A DNA stretch of 64,000 nt, taken from Streptococcus constellatus subsp. constellatus (lineage in GTDB: Bacteria; Bacillota; Bacilli; Lactobacillales; Streptococcaceae). The stretch is taken from positions 620,001 through 684,000 of the forward strand of contig NZ_AP014647.1 in NCBI RefSeq assembly GCF_023167545.1, in the 5' to 3' direction. Under the pieces are notes generated by a model. That model was given only the letters and a program-made list of their open reading frames with translations. It was not told the origin of the DNA and ran no database searches. Below are positions 21,556 to 34,285 of the stretch, one piece after another. Numbering within the stretch: position 1 is the first letter of the stretch; every line of letters starts with the position of its first letter. Position numbers and translations under genes: made by a program.

Positions 21556-22091
21556 TGGACAAAAAAAGATTTGCGGTAATTGAAAAATATACCACACCTT
21601 TTGTCCAGCTTGTGATTGAAAAAGGGCAACAAAAAGATGTCTTTGAACAGCTTCATCAAATGAAAGACATTTTGGATGATACAAACTTAGTTGCCTTTCT
21701 ATCACACATTGGTGTTGATGATACAGAAAAAGAAAAAAGCCTTCGCTATTTTCAAGGATCTGATTCGCTTTTGATTGACAACTTCATTGAAGTTATTATT
21801 CACAATCATCGTGAAGATCTTTTTTATGATATTTTAGTAGAAAGTCTTCATCAGCTTGAAATGATTAGTAATGAATTTGAAGTGACGATTAAATCCATTC
21901 AGACTTTATCTGAGACTCAAAAATCCAAAATTATTCCAATTGTTGAGCGAAAATTTGGATTGCAAGTTCGTTCCTTAAAAGAAGAACTTGATGCGAGCCT
22001 TATTGGTGGCTTTATCATCACTGCTAATAATAAGACAATTGATGCAAGTATTAAACGTCAATTACAAACAGTAAAAGAAAAATTGAAATAG
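21555..22091 (+). CDS. atpH: F0F1 ATP synthase subunit delta
   Basis: Delta subunit of 178 residues that clamps the b stalk to the top of F1. The N-terminal helical domain and the C-terminal conserved stretch DASLIGGFIITANNKTIDASI are typical. The first base overlaps the atpF stop. It is followed 15 bases later by atpA. Confidence 0.95.
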   Translation: MDKKRFAVIEKYTTPFVQLVIEKGQQKDVFEQLHQMKDILDDTNLVAFLSHIGVDDTEKEKSLRYFQGSDSLLIDNFIEVIIHNHREDLFYDILVESLHQLEMISNEFEVTIKSIQTLSETQKSKIIPIVERKFGLQVRSLKEELDASLIGGFIITANNKTIDASIKRQLQTVKEKLK

Positions 22092-22103
22092 AAAGTGGTG
22101 TGA

Positions 22104-23612
<1,509 letters not shown>

Positions 23613-23627
23613 GAAGAGAGGTGTCAG

Positions 23628-24506
23628 ATGGCAGTTTCATTAAATGATATAAAAAATAAAATTGCATCCACAAAAAACACCAGTCAAATCACGAATGCTA
23701 TGCAGATGGTGTCTGCTGCAAAGTTGGGAAAATCTGAAGAAGCAGCCAAAAATTTTCAAATCTATGCTTCTAAGGTCAGAAAATTATTGACGGATTTACT
23801 TCATGGACATGAAGCTCAAAATTCCAAATACCATCCTATGCTTGTTAGTCGTCCGGTTAAGAAAACGGCTTATATCGTTATCACATCGGATCGTGGCTTG
23901 GTAGGTGGTTATAATGCGACCATTCTCAAATCCATGATGGAACTTTTTGCGGAATACCATGATAAAGATGATTTTGTCATTATTTCAATCGGAAGTATGG
24001 GTTCGGATTTCTTTCGTGCTCGTGGTCTTCAACCAATTTATGAACTGCGTGGTTTAGCAGATCAACCAAGCTTTGATGAAGTCCGTAAAATCATTAACAA
24101 AACGGTTGAAATGTATCAAAACGAATTATTTGATGAATTGTATGTTTGTTATAATCATCACGTCAATAGTTTAACAAGCCAAATGCGTGTTGAACAAATG
24201 CTTCCAATTGTGGATTTGGATCCAAATGAAGCAGATGAAGACTACGTTTTGAATTTGGAATTGGAATCAAGTCGTGATGTCATTTTGGATCAATTGTTGC
24301 CTCAATTTGCTGAGAGTATGATTTATGGTGCAATTATTGATGCGAAAACTGCTGAAAATGCAGCAGGAATGACCGCCATGCAGACAGCAACAGATAACGC
24401 AAAGAAAGTTATCAGTGATTTAACGATTCAGTATAACCGTGCTAGACAAGCTGCTATCACGCAAGAAATTACTGAAATTGTGGCGGGTGCAAGTGCACTA
24501 GAATAG
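23628..24506 (+). CDS. atpG: F0F1 ATP synthase subunit gamma
   Basis: Central shaft of the motor, 292 residues. The N-terminal and C-terminal helices that form the coiled-coil axle are visible ([20 protein letters not shown] and the Gln/Arg-rich [19 protein letters not shown]). The middle Rossmann-like part begins [19 protein letters not shown] precedes the ATG. Confidence 0.95.
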   Translation: MAVSLNDIKNKIASTKNTSQITNAMQMVSAAKLGKSEEAAKNFQIYASKVRKLLTDLLHGHEAQNSKYHPMLVSRPVKKTAYIVITSDRGLVGGYNATILKSMMELFAEYHDKDDFVIISIGSMGSDFFRARGLQPIYELRGLADQPSFDEVRKIINKTVEMYQNELFDELYVCYNHHVNSLTSQMRVEQMLPIVDLDPNEADEDYVLNLELESSRDVILDQLLPQFAESMIYGAIIDAKTAENAAGMTAMQTATDNAKKVISDLTIQYNRARQAAITQEITEIVAGASALE

Positions 24507-24525
24507 TGTCACATAAAATAAATAG

Positions 24526-25947
<1,422 letters not shown>

Positions 25948-25957
25948 GAGGTGACTT

Positions 25958-26377
25958 ATGGCTCAAATGACAGTACAAATCGTTACACCTGATGGTCTGG
26001 TTTTTGATCATCATGCAACGTTTGTTTCCGTTAAAACTCTTGATGGAGAAATGGGGATTTTGCCGCATCATGAAAACATGATTGCTGTTTTGGCTGTCGA
26101 TGAGGTCAAAGTGAAGCGGATTGATGAAGAAGATCATGTCAATTGGATTGCGGTGAATGGTGGAATTGTCGAAGTTGCTGATAATTTGATTACCATCGTT
26201 GCAGACTCTGCTGAACGCGCTCGTGATATTGACATCAGTCGTGCTGAAAGAGCAAAATTGCGTGCCGAGCGTGCCATTGAAGAAGCACAGGAAAAGCATT
26301 TAATTGACCAAGAACGTCGTGCCAGAATTGCCCTTCAACGTGCCATTAATCGAATTAACGTTGGAACAAGATTATAA
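25958..26377 (+). CDS. atpC: F0F1 ATP synthase subunit epsilon
   Basis: Regulatory subunit of 139 residues: an N-terminal β-sandwich (about 1-85, with [16 protein letters not shown]) and a C-terminal helical hairpin rich in Arg/Ala/Glu that can brake ATP hydrolysis. AGAGGTG lies before the ATG. It is the last gene of the operon and is followed at once by a perfect terminator. Confidence 0.95.
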   Translation: MAQMTVQIVTPDGLVFDHHATFVSVKTLDGEMGILPHHENMIAVLAVDEVKVKRIDEEDHVNWIAVNGGIVEVADNLITIVADSAERARDIDISRAERAKLRAERAIEEAQEKHLIDQERRARIALQRAINRINVGTRL

Positions 26378-26381
26378 TACG

Positions 26382-26402
26382 AAAAGGCCAATTGGCCTTT
26401 TT
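26382..26402. terminator. Terminator of the atp operon
   Basis: AAAAGGCCAATTGGCCTTTT is a perfect palindrome followed by more T's. Confidence 0.93.
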
Positions 26403-26446
26403 ATAATGGCTTTTTTGCTATCAGTACCTGATTTGTGTCTGATAGT

Positions 26447-26474
26447 TTGCTCTCATCTATTTTTTTGGTATAAT
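26447..26474 (+). promoter_or_regulatory. Extended -10 promoter abutting the DUF1146 gene
   Basis: TTGCTC, 16 bases, then TGGTATAAT with the hexamer at 26469-26474. The ATG of the next gene begins 7 bases after the hexamer, just where transcription should start. Confidence 0.65.
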
Positions 26475-26480
26475 GGGGAT

Positions 26481-26711
26481 ATGATTCAGTTAATTTTTAC
26501 GCTTAGTAGCCACATGATTTTTATTTTTCTTTCATTTCACTTGCTTTCTACTGTTGTGAATTGGGAAAGACTATTAAAGGTGAATGCTGACAATGCTCTT
26601 AAGATTCGATTTCTAATTTTATTGCTTAGTATTGCGTTAGGGTTTTTGCTCAGTTCTTTCTTCCTTAATCTCTATACATTGGGACGAGATATGTTTAATA
26701 GTAATTTATAG
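26481..26711 (+). CDS. DUF1146 family (YwzB-like) small membrane protein
   Basis: Protein of 76 residues with two strongly hydrophobic helices (about 4-22 and 43-63) joined by a short polar loop containing WERLLKVN. Size, layout and place beside murA fit the DUF1146/YwzB family, whose function is not known. An upstream in-frame start at 26304 would run through atpC and its terminator, so the ATG at 26481 is chosen. It has only GGGG before it and lies at the predicted first base of the mRNA. The next gene is murA. Confidence 0.8.
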   Translation: MIQLIFTLSSHMIFIFLSFHLLSTVVNWERLLKVNADNALKIRFLILLLSIALGFLLSSFFLNLYTLGRDMFNSNL

Positions 26712-26748
26712 GATAAGAAAAGAAATATAATAGGTGTTTTGGAGAAAT

Positions 26749-28029
26749 ATGGATAAAATTATTATACAAGGCAGTTCGAATCCATTAGTCGGTTCGGTTA
26801 AAATTGAAGGTGCCAAAAATGCTGTTTTGCCTTTGCTTGCAGCAACTATTCTAGCGACGACAGGGAAAACAACTCTAACCAATGTTCCGGTTCTATCTGA
26901 TGTATTTACGATGAACAATGTGGTTCGTGGATTGAATACAAAAGTGATTTTTGAACAAGAAGAGAACAGGATTACGGTGGATGCTACACAGCCGTTGAGC
27001 GAAGAAGCTCCTTATAAATATGTGAGTAAAATGCGTGCTTCTATCGTGGTATTAGGTTCGATTTTGGCAAGAAATGGTTATGCCAAAGTTTCTATGCCTG
27101 GTGGCTGTACGATTGGAAGTCGTCCTATTGACCTTCATTTGAAAGGATTGGAGGCAATGGGAGCTGAAATTAAGCAGACGGCTGGATTTATTGAGGCCAA
27201 AGCTAACCGATTGCATGGAGCTCATATTTACATGGATTTTCCAAGTGTGGGTGCAACGCAAAATATCATGATGGCAGCAACTTTAGCGGATGGTGTAACT
27301 GTGATTGAAAATGCAGCGCGCGAACCGGAGATTGTTGATTTAGCTGTTTTATTGAACAAAATGGGGGCGAAAGTTCGTGGTGCTGGTACAGAAACATTAA
27401 CCATTACTGGAGTTGAGGAGCTGATGGGGACAAGCCACAGTGTAGTACAAGACCGCATTGAAGCCGGGACTTTTATGGTAGCCGCTGCTATGACTGGCGG
27501 TAATGTCCTTGTGCAAGATGCTATTTGGGAGCATAATCGTCCACTTATTGCGAAATTGCTAGAAATGGGTGTGTCTGTTACGGAGGAAGATGAGGGTATC
27601 CGTGTTCAATCTGACATTTTTAAATTAAGAGCAGTCAATGTCAAAACTCTTCCTCATCCTGGTTTCCCAACAGATATGCAGGCACAATTTACAGCTTTGA
27701 TGACGGTTGCTAAGGGCGAATCCACTATGATTGAGACTGTTTTTGAGAATCGTTTCCAACATCTGGAAGAAATGCGTCGAATGGGTTTACACTCGGAAAT
27801 TATGCGAGATACAGCTCGTATCGTTGGTGGTCAAGCTTTGCAAGGAGCTGAAGTGATGTCAACGGACTTGCGTGCGAGTGCCGCGCTAATTTTGACAGGT
27901 TTGGTTGCAGATGGGGAAACAAAAGTAGGTCAACTAACTCATTTGGATAGAGGTTATTATCAATTTCATAAAAAACTGGCTAATTTGGGTGCAAATATTA
28001 AGCGAGTGAAGGAAGAAGACGATGAATAA
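26749..28029 (+). CDS. murA: UDP-N-acetylglucosamine 1-carboxyvinyltransferase
   Basis: First committed step of peptidoglycan synthesis: adds enolpyruvate from PEP to UDP-GlcNAc in the cytoplasm. 426 residues with the EPSP-synthase fold; [15 protein letters not shown] near the N-terminus and the catalytic Cys C120 in [15 protein letters not shown], the residue that fosfomycin alkylates. The ATG at 26749 has TTGGAG upstream; an earlier TTG in frame at 26734 is less likely. Streptococci usually carry two murA copies; from its place before epuA-endA this one matches the copy in that context. It overlaps epuA by 8 bases. Confidence 0.95.
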   Translation: MDKIIIQGSSNPLVGSVKIEGAKNAVLPLLAATILATTGKTTLTNVPVLSDVFTMNNVVRGLNTKVIFEQEENRITVDATQPLSEEAPYKYVSKMRASIVVLGSILARNGYAKVSMPGGCTIGSRPIDLHLKGLEAMGAEIKQTAGFIEAKANRLHGAHIYMDFPSVGATQNIMMAATLADGVTVIENAAREPEIVDLAVLLNKMGAKVRGAGTETLTITGVEELMGTSHSVVQDRIEAGTFMVAAAMTGGNVLVQDAIWEHNRPLIAKLLEMGVSVTEEDEGIRVQSDIFKLRAVNVKTLPHPGFPTDMQAQFTALMTVAKGESTMIETVFENRFQHLEEMRRMGLHSEIMRDTARIVGGQALQGAEVMSTDLRASAALILTGLVADGETKVGQLTHLDRGYYQFHKKLANLGANIKRVKEEDDE

Positions 28030-28198
28030 TAATTTGAAATATGTTAAAAAACAAGTCGGAATTGTTTTGGCCGTCTTATTGTTTGGTTTGATTTTGTTTG
28101 CACTTGGCTTGGTTGTTGGCTATGGTGGAAAAAATCCATGGGATATTCTATCTCCAGACAAGTGGCAGGAGATTGTCAGCAAATTTACAGGACGATAG
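28022..28198 (+). CDS. epuA: EpuA-like membrane protein (RpoB-associated DUF)
   Basis: Short protein of 58 residues: a basic N-terminus ([11 protein letters not shown]), one membrane helix (about 12-33) and a conserved tail [20 protein letters not shown]. This is the arrangement of EpuA, the protein encoded directly before the competence nuclease EndA in pneumococci. Databases often call it 'DNA-directed RNA polymerase subunit beta' because of a domain name, but there is no polymerase domain. The start overlaps the end of murA. Function is not established. Confidence 0.85.
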   Translation: MNNNLKYVKKQVGIVLAVLLFGLILFALGLVVGYGGKNPWDILSPDKWQEIVSKFTGR

Positions 28199-28210
28199 TA
28201 TTTATTGAAA

Positions 28211-28245
28211 GAAGGTTGAGAGTTGCTCAGCCTCCTATTTTATTT
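28211..28245 (+). terminator. Terminator-like hairpin between epuA and endA
   Basis: Arms AGGTTGAG and CTCAGCCT around AGTTG, followed by a T-rich stretch. It may reduce read-through into endA. Confidence 0.6.
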
Positions 28246-28260
28246 TAAGAAAGGAGAAAA

Positions 28261-29106
28261 ATGTCGCAGAGAAAATCCAATCAAAAAGTAATGCAGAGTG
28301 TTATTGGAGGGATTATTGCACTTAGTTTAGCTCTTGGTGCTTATTATTTTCGAGCAAATAATAATGGTACAGTTCATCAAGATAGTTCTGCCATTAACAA
28401 AAGTCTCGAGCAACATCATGCGGGTCCTAGTAAAGATCTGGCTCAAAGTGTATTGACAGGTAATGTGCGTTCACAATTTAAAGGGAAAATCGAGTGGAAT
28501 GGCGCAGGGGCTTTTATTGTCAATGAGAATAAAAATGATTTAGATGCTAAAGTGGGAAGTATTCCTTATGCGGATAATAAGACAAAATTGGTCAGAGGTC
28601 GAACTGTTCCAACGGTAGCAAATGCTCTTTTGTCCAAAGCTACTCGTCAGTATAGGAATCGTGAAGAAACAGGTAATGGTTCAACAACTTGGACACCTGC
28701 TGGCTGGCATCAGGTGAAGCATTTATCGGGTGAATATCATCATGCAGTTGACCGTGGACATCTGCTAGGTTATGCCTTGATTGGTAACTTGAAAGGCTTT
28801 GATGCTTCGACTAGCAATCCTAAAAATATTGCGGTGCAAACGGCTTGGGCGAATCAAGCAAATGCTAGCCATTCTACAGGTCAAAATTTTTATGAAACGA
28901 AAGTACGTAAAGCTCTTGATAAAAATAAACGAGTTCGGTATCGAGTGACCTTGATTTACGCAAGTGAGCAGGATTTAGTACCGGTTGGTTCACATATTGA
29001 AGCCAAGTCTAGCGACGGTAGTTTGGAAATAAATGTCTTTGTGCCAAACGTACAGACAGGAATTCGATTAAATTATCAGACAGGAGAAGTGACGGTCACC
29101 AACTAA
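28261..29106 (+). CDS. endA: DNA-entry nuclease EndA
   Basis: Membrane-anchored DNA/RNA non-specific endonuclease of 281 residues, which in pneumococci degrades one strand during transformation and also cuts DNA outside the cell. An N-terminal signal anchor lies at about 10-28, with the rest outside the membrane. The catalytic ββα-metal motif DRGH is at 164-167 (H167), with the metal-ligand Asn region [13 protein letters not shown] near 189-201. AAAGGAG stands 6 bases before the ATG. It follows murA-epuA. Confidence 0.93.
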   Translation: MSQRKSNQKVMQSVIGGIIALSLALGAYYFRANNNGTVHQDSSAINKSLEQHHAGPSKDLAQSVLTGNVRSQFKGKIEWNGAGAFIVNENKNDLDAKVGSIPYADNKTKLVRGRTVPTVANALLSKATRQYRNREETGNGSTTWTPAGWHQVKHLSGEYHHAVDRGHLLGYALIGNLKGFDASTSNPKNIAVQTAWANQANASHSTGQNFYETKVRKALDKNKRVRYRVTLIYASEQDLVPVGSHIEAKSSDGSLEINVFVPNVQTGIRLNYQTGEVTVTN

Positions 29107-29172
29107 ATTTGGAGTTAATAGCCCATATGCTTTTGCATTTTTATCATCTTTTTGTTATACTGTTTTTGCATA

Positions 29173-29199
29173 GGCGTGCTTTGGCACGCTCTATTTTGT
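29173..29199 (+). terminator. Terminator after endA
   Basis: GCGTGC, loop TTTG, GCACGC, then TCTATTTTG; short but GC-rich. Confidence 0.65.
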
Positions 29200-29259
29200 C
29201 TAAAAAGTGTATAAGTGCTTTTTTATTGCGGATTATTTTATGATGTAGGGAGGAGAAAC

Positions 29260-30996
29260 ATGAAGTATATTTGGTCTTATTTGAAAAAATATCCCAAATG
29301 GTTGCTATTGGATTTCTTTGGTGCTGTCTTCTTTGTTGTGGTGAATCTCGGTTTACCGACTGTTTTAGCACGGATGATTGATGAAGGGATTAACCAAGAA
29401 GACAGCAACCGTTTGTATTATTGGGCGCTTGTGATGCTTATTGTGATCTTGTTGGGAATTTTGGGGCGGATCGTGCTTTCTTATGCAGCTGGTAAGTTGA
29501 CAACGAGTATGGTGCGTGATATGCGTAATGACATCTACGACAAATTGCAAGAGTATTCCCATCATGAATACGAGCAGATTGGTGTTTCATCCTTAGTGAC
29601 ACGGATTACCAGTGATGCTTTTGTTTTGATGCAGTTCGCAGAACAATCCCTAAAAATGGGTGTCATCACACCAATGATGATGATGTCTAGTGTGATGATG
29701 ATTTTTTTCACTAGTCCTTCCTTGGCTTGGATTGTTGCAATTTCTGTTCCTTTCCTCGGCATTGTCGTTTGGTATATAGCAGTCAAGACTCGTCCTTTAT
29801 CAGAAAAACAACAAAAAACTTTAGATAAAATCAATCAATACGCACGTGAGAATTTAATGGGGCTGCGCGTTATTCGTGCTTTTGCTCGAGAAGAATTTCA
29901 AGAAGAGCGTTTTGCTTCACAAAATGACATTTATGCGAATAATTCGAATCGTCTGTTCAAGTTAACTGGTTTGACAGAACCTCTTTTTGTTCAAATTATC
30001 ATCGCGATGATTGTTGCCATTGTCTGCTTTGCTTTAAAACCACTAGGTACAGGAGACTTGCAAATTGGAGATTTGGTTGCTTTTATCGAATACAGTTTTC
30101 ATGCATTGCTGTCATTTCTGTTGCTGTCTAGCTTGTTTACTATGTATCCTAGAACTGCTGTTTCGAGTGAACGGTTAAAAGAAGTAATGGAAATGCCCAT
30201 TTCGATCAATCCAAACGAAGATGGTGTGACTGAGACAGACAGTCATGGTTATTTAGAGTTTGACAATGTTACCTTTGCATATCCTGGTGAAACAGAGAGT
30301 CCAGTCTTGCATAATATTTCCTTCAAAGCAAAACCTGGTGAAACAATTGCCTTTATTGGTTCAACAGGTTCAGGGAAATCATCTCTGGTGCAGTTAATTC
30401 CACGCTTCTATGATGTAACTTTAGGAAAAATTTTAGTGGATGGGGTAGATGTGCGCTCCTATAATCTAAAAGTATTGCGGCAGAAGATAGGCTTCATTCC
30501 ACAAAAGGCTTTGCTGTTTACGGGAACAATCGCAGAAAATCTGCGGTATGGGAAAGAACATGCCAGTTATGAAGAATTGACACAAGCGGCAGATGTAGCA
30601 CAAGCTAGAGATTTTATCGAAAGTAAGGAAGAACGCTTTGAAACCCATTTAGCTGAAGGGGGAAGCAATCTCTCAGGTGGGCAAAAGCAACGCCTTTCTA
30701 TCGCACGTGCTGTCGTGAAAGAACCAGATATTTATATCTTTGATGATTCATTTTCTGCGTTGGACTATAAGACCGATGCCATTCTTCGAAGTCGACTCAA
30801 AGAAGTTACGCAAAATGCTACTGTATTGATTGTAGCACAACGCGTGGGAACCATAATGGATGCAGATCAGATTATTGTTCTGGATAAGGGAGAAATCGTC
30901 GGGCGCGGAACACATGAAGAATTGTTGCGACAAAACGATATCTATCGCGAAATTGCTAATTCTCAGCTTAATAGTCAGTCACTAACAGAAGAATAG
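29260..30996 (+). CDS. Heterodimeric ABC exporter, subunit with degenerate NBD
   Basis: Membrane-ATPase half-exporter of 578 residues: about six membrane helices in the first 300, then the ATPase domain with Walker A GSTGSGKSS, signature LSGGQKQRLSIARA and Walker B IYIFDDSFSALD. The second Asp replaces the catalytic Glu, which is the mark of the inactive ATP site in heterodimeric exporters such as BmrC/BmrD, LmrC/LmrD and TM287/288. An upstream in-frame start at 29215 exists, but GGGAGGAG sits correctly before the ATG at 29260. The partner gene follows after 9 bases. The family exports drugs and lipids; the substrate here is unknown. Confidence 0.92.
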   Translation: MKYIWSYLKKYPKWLLLDFFGAVFFVVVNLGLPTVLARMIDEGINQEDSNRLYYWALVMLIVILLGILGRIVLSYAAGKLTTSMVRDMRNDIYDKLQEYSHHEYEQIGVSSLVTRITSDAFVLMQFAEQSLKMGVITPMMMMSSVMMIFFTSPSLAWIVAISVPFLGIVVWYIAVKTRPLSEKQQKTLDKINQYARENLMGLRVIRAFAREEFQEERFASQNDIYANNSNRLFKLTGLTEPLFVQIIIAMIVAIVCFALKPLGTGDLQIGDLVAFIEYSFHALLSFLLLSSLFTMYPRTAVSSERLKEVMEMPISINPNEDGVTETDSHGYLEFDNVTFAYPGETESPVLHNISFKAKPGETIAFIGSTGSGKSSLVQLIPRFYDVTLGKILVDGVDVRSYNLKVLRQKIGFIPQKALLFTGTIAENLRYGKEHASYEELTQAADVAQARDFIESKEERFETHLAEGGSNLSGGQKQRLSIARAVVKEPDIYIFDDSFSALDYKTDAILRSRLKEVTQNATVLIVAQRVGTIMDADQIIVLDKGEIVGRGTHEELLRQNDIYREIANSQLNSQSLTEE

Positions 30997-31005
30997 GAGG
31001 GAAAG

Positions 31006-32775
31006 ATGAAACAACATAGTTTTATGCGTTTGTGGAGTTACTTAAAAGTTTATAAACTCTCAGTAATCCTTGCTATCTTTTTGAAGGTGGTGAGTATTGT
31101 GATGAGCGTGCTGGAACCTTTTGTACTTGGTCTTGCTATTACAGAATTGACACGAAATGTGCTGGACATAGCAAAAGGAGTCGAAGGCGCCAGTATAAAC
31201 ACAACATATGTCTTTGGGGTAATGGCACTTTACCTTTTGCGTGGTTTGTTCTATGAAATTGGGGCTTACTATTCTAATTATTTTATGACCAATGCAGTGC
31301 AAAATACAGTACGTGACATGCGCAATGAGTTGAGTTCTAAAATTAATCAAATTCCAGTTTCTTACTTTGATAAGCATCAATTTGGAGATTTGCTAGGACG
31401 CTTTACCAGTGATGTAGAGACTGTTTCAAATGCGCTTCAACAATCATTCTTACAAGTTGTAAATGCGGTTTTGACCATTACTTTAGTTATCGGAATGGTC
31501 TTGTATCTTAATTTTCAACTGGCTTTGATAGTGATTGCTAGCATTCCATTGACCTATTTTGGGGCGACCTTTATTTTGAAAAAATCACAACCATATTTTA
31601 AAAAGCAAGCAGATACGCTAGGTGTCATGAATGGATTTGTTCAAGAAAATCTAACTGGTTTTAATGTGCTGAAACTCTATGGTCGTGAAGAAACATCTTC
31701 AGACGATTTTCGAGAAATCACGCAAAACCTCCAAGAAGTCGGGTTCAAAGCTAGTTTTATTTCTGGCTTGATGATGCCAATTTTGAACGCAATTTCAGAT
31801 TTGACTTATCTGCTTGTAGCAGTTGTTGGTGGTTTGCAAGTCATTTCTGGACAATTAACAATTGGGAACATGCAAGCTTTTGTACAATATGTATGGCAAG
31901 TAAACCAACCAATTCAAAATTTAACGCAGTTAGCTGGGCAATTACAAAGTGCTAAGTCTTCGCTGGATCGTATTTTCCAAGTCTTAGATGAACCAGACGA
32001 AGTAACGGATATAAAAGAGCAATTAGAACATGATTTGACAGGACAGGTTAGTTTTCAACATGTTGATTTTCAATATGTTGAAAGCAAACCGCTCATTCAC
32101 GACTTCAATTTGGAGGTAAAGCCGGGTGAAATGGTAGCAATTGTCGGTCCGACCGGTGCTGGAAAGACCACCCTCATCAATCTACTCATGCGCTTTTACG
32201 ATGTAACAGCAGGTTCAATTTCTGTTGATGGTCACGATATTCGTAACTTATCGCGCCAAGATTACCGCAAGCAATTTGGCATGGTCTTGCAAGACGCTTG
32301 GCTCTATGAAGGAACAGTAAAGGATAACTTGCGTTTTGGAAATCTGAGTGCAACAGATGAGGAAATTGTGGACGCTGCCAAAGCTGCTAATGTAGATCAT
32401 TTCATTCGGACACTTCCGGGTGGCTATAATATGGAAATGAATCAAGAGTCTAGCAATATCTCACTGGGGCAAAAACAATTATTGACCATTGCGCGCGCAC
32501 TATTGGCAAATCCCAAAATCTTAATTTTGGATGAAGCAACCTCGTCGGTTGATACGCGCCTAGAGCTCTTGATTCAAAAAGCGATGAAGAACCTCATGCA
32601 AGGACGGACAAGCTTTGTCATTGCTCACCGCTTATCGACAATTCAAGAAGCTGATAAAATTTTAGTCCTTAAAGACGGACAAATTATTGAACAAGGAACT
32701 CATGAATCACTTCTAGCTGATAGAGGCTTCTATTATGATTTATATACGAGCCAATTTGCTAAGAAAGAAGCTTAG
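31006..32775 (+). CDS. Heterodimeric ABC exporter, subunit with catalytic NBD
   Basis: Partner half-exporter, 589 residues. The membrane domain covers about 1-320; the ATPase has Walker A GPTGAGKTT, signature ISLGQKQLLTIARAL and Walker B ILILDEATSSVD with the catalytic Glu intact. The signature reads SLGQ instead of SGGQ; in heterodimers this altered signature faces the degenerate site of the partner, so the pair has one working and one regulatory ATP site. AGGAGG precedes the ATG. A hairpin terminator follows. Confidence 0.92.
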   Translation: MKQHSFMRLWSYLKVYKLSVILAIFLKVVSIVMSVLEPFVLGLAITELTRNVLDIAKGVEGASINTTYVFGVMALYLLRGLFYEIGAYYSNYFMTNAVQNTVRDMRNELSSKINQIPVSYFDKHQFGDLLGRFTSDVETVSNALQQSFLQVVNAVLTITLVIGMVLYLNFQLALIVIASIPLTYFGATFILKKSQPYFKKQADTLGVMNGFVQENLTGFNVLKLYGREETSSDDFREITQNLQEVGFKASFISGLMMPILNAISDLTYLLVAVVGGLQVISGQLTIGNMQAFVQYVWQVNQPIQNLTQLAGQLQSAKSSLDRIFQVLDEPDEVTDIKEQLEHDLTGQVSFQHVDFQYVESKPLIHDFNLEVKPGEMVAIVGPTGAGKTTLINLLMRFYDVTAGSISVDGHDIRNLSRQDYRKQFGMVLQDAWLYEGTVKDNLRFGNLSATDEEIVDAAKAANVDHFIRTLPGGYNMEMNQESSNISLGQKQLLTIARALLANPKILILDEATSSVDTRLELLIQKAMKNLMQGRTSFVIAHRLSTIQEADKILVLKDGQIIEQGTHESLLADRGFYYDLYTSQFAKKEA

Positions 32776-32811
32776 TAAGTAAGAGAATAGACAAAGCCTC
32801 TCAAAGTAATG

Positions 32812-32869
32812 AAAACACGACCTCAGTCTAGACTAGCAGTTAGCTAATTTGGACGAGTTCGTGTTTTTT
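32812..32869. terminator. Terminator after the ABC exporter
   Basis: Arms AAAACACGA and TCGTGTTTT pair perfectly around a 38-base loop that has its own palindrome AGTCTAGACT; T run follows and A run precedes, so it may work in both directions. Confidence 0.7.
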
Positions 32870-33147
32870 ATTTTTGATCGTACTAAGATTGAAAGGTAAT
32901 CATTCTGTATCGCGACTATTTTTCACAACATCTTTGAGGAGAAAGTCTATTTCTTCGATCAGTTTGGGAGATGTAGGGAATAGGTTTCGTTTTGCATGTC
33001 AGCTAGGCTGATAACAAGAACGGATTTTATACATAGTTGTCCTAGCTAATAGCAAGCATTCATTTTAGTTTGCCTGTTATCCTCGTTGATGGTTTTAATC
33101 GTGGCTTGTGAATGGCTCCATTAAGGCAAATAGCTGCAAAGATTACA
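32870..33147. other. Non-coding or relic sequence
   Basis: No intact gene on either strand. On the minus strand there are short open stretches such as LFPTSPKLIEEIDFLLKDVV and FAAICLNGAIHKPRLKP in different frames, which read like decayed protein, but I cannot name the parent. Confidence 0.4.
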
Positions 33148-34149
33148 TTATCGAAAGAGATTAATCAACCAAATAATGAAATAAAATCCAAGAAAAATAG
33201 CGTGCCATTTCCAATAGAGTACAATCAGTCCGATTGTTTCGCGAATCCAAGCTGATGGGAGAAAATAAAGAGCAGTCCTAGATCCGATGCTTCGCCCTTT
33301 TAAGCCAAGTTTTCGCATGTAAATACCAGCTCGCAAAGAGTGGAAAGAATTGGTGATGACCAAGCAATAGTAATTTTCCTTACTTTTTTCGTCTAAAATA
33401 GTTTTGCTAAACTGCAAATTTTCTAAGGTATTGGTTGACTGCCGTTCAATTATAATATCCTCTTGTGGAATACCTACTTGCCTTAAATATTGCGCCATTG
33501 CTTCTGCTTCTGCTATTGGTTCATCGACACCTTGTCCTCCAGAAACGACAATTTTGGGATGGTTATGAAATTTTTCATACATCGTCTTCCCCTTTTCGAG
33601 TCGTTGAGCGAGAAGAGGTGGTATTCGGTCACCAATCAATCCTGAGCCTAAGATGATAAGATAGTCCGGACGTTTTATGACGGGGAATATATTATAAACA
33701 AAACCGTAAAGGATATAGGACGCATAAAGATAGCTACCATAAATTAGAAGTCCATTTGTAAGAGATAGAATCTTATGAAGAAAGATAAAATGAGGGAAGA
33801 AAAAAGTAAGCACTAGGGAAAGAGCAATGGTGATACCATAAAAGAGGGAGAGGAGATTAGCTATATGCCTACCTTCATAGATCATCATCTGCCGGCCATT
33901 AAAAATGAGATAACTAGATGAAGCTATGACACTCAATGGAATGAAAAAGGCTAGGATGAGTAAAATAAGCATTGTTAGATTTCTATTGGCAAGTTGCTCA
34001 ATATGGACTACAAAACGACCAGAAATAATTAGGGCGAATAAAATAAGAATGATACTAAAGAAATATGCATGGAAGAGTCGCCTTGGCTCTATATAAAATA
34101 AAATGAAAAAAAGCAGAGCAGGAAGAAACCAAACAAGATGCAATACCAT
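33148..34149 (-). CDS. Membrane protein with YdcF/DUF218 domain
   Basis: Protein of 333 residues. The first 155 or so contain four to five membrane segments, then comes a DUF218 (YdcF/SanA/ElyC-like) domain of about 150 residues with LGSGL, VVSGGQG, NTLENLQFS and TNSFHSLRAGIYMRKLGL, and finally another membrane segment. Members of the family act in envelope or vancomycin-related functions in other bacteria but have no clear enzyme activity. It is transcribed away from ssrA, and no gene in the window forms an operon with it. Confidence 0.85.
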   Translation of the reverse strand: MVLHLVWFLPALLFFILFYIEPRRLFHAYFFSIILILFALIISGRFVVHIEQLANRNLTMLILLILAFFIPLSVIASSSYLIFNGRQMMIYEGRHIANLLSLFYGITIALSLVLTFFFPHFIFLHKILSLTNGLLIYGSYLYASYILYGFVYNIFPVIKRPDYLIILGSGLIGDRIPPLLAQRLEKGKTMYEKFHNHPKIVVSGGQGVDEPIAEAEAMAQYLRQVGIPQEDIIIERQSTNTLENLQFSKTILDEKSKENYYCLVITNSFHSLRAGIYMRKLGLKGRSIGSRTALYFLPSAWIRETIGLIVLYWKWHAIFLGFYFIIWLINLFR

Positions 34150-34242
34150 ATCTAGATAACAAACCTTTCAAACAAATTCCATTTTAGTATAGCATAAAAG
34201 TTCTTATAAAAAGTAGATTTCAAAAACAATGGGCGCAAAAAA

Positions 34243-34272
34243 TTGAAATTTTTAGTAAAAGTGTGGTATAAT
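34243..34272 (+). promoter_or_regulatory. ssrA promoter
   Basis: TTGAAA at 34243-34248, 18 bases, TATAAT at 34267-34272 with the extension TGG; 13 bases before the tmRNA 5' end. Confidence 0.8.
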
Positions 34273-34285
34273 GTTTTCATGTCTT

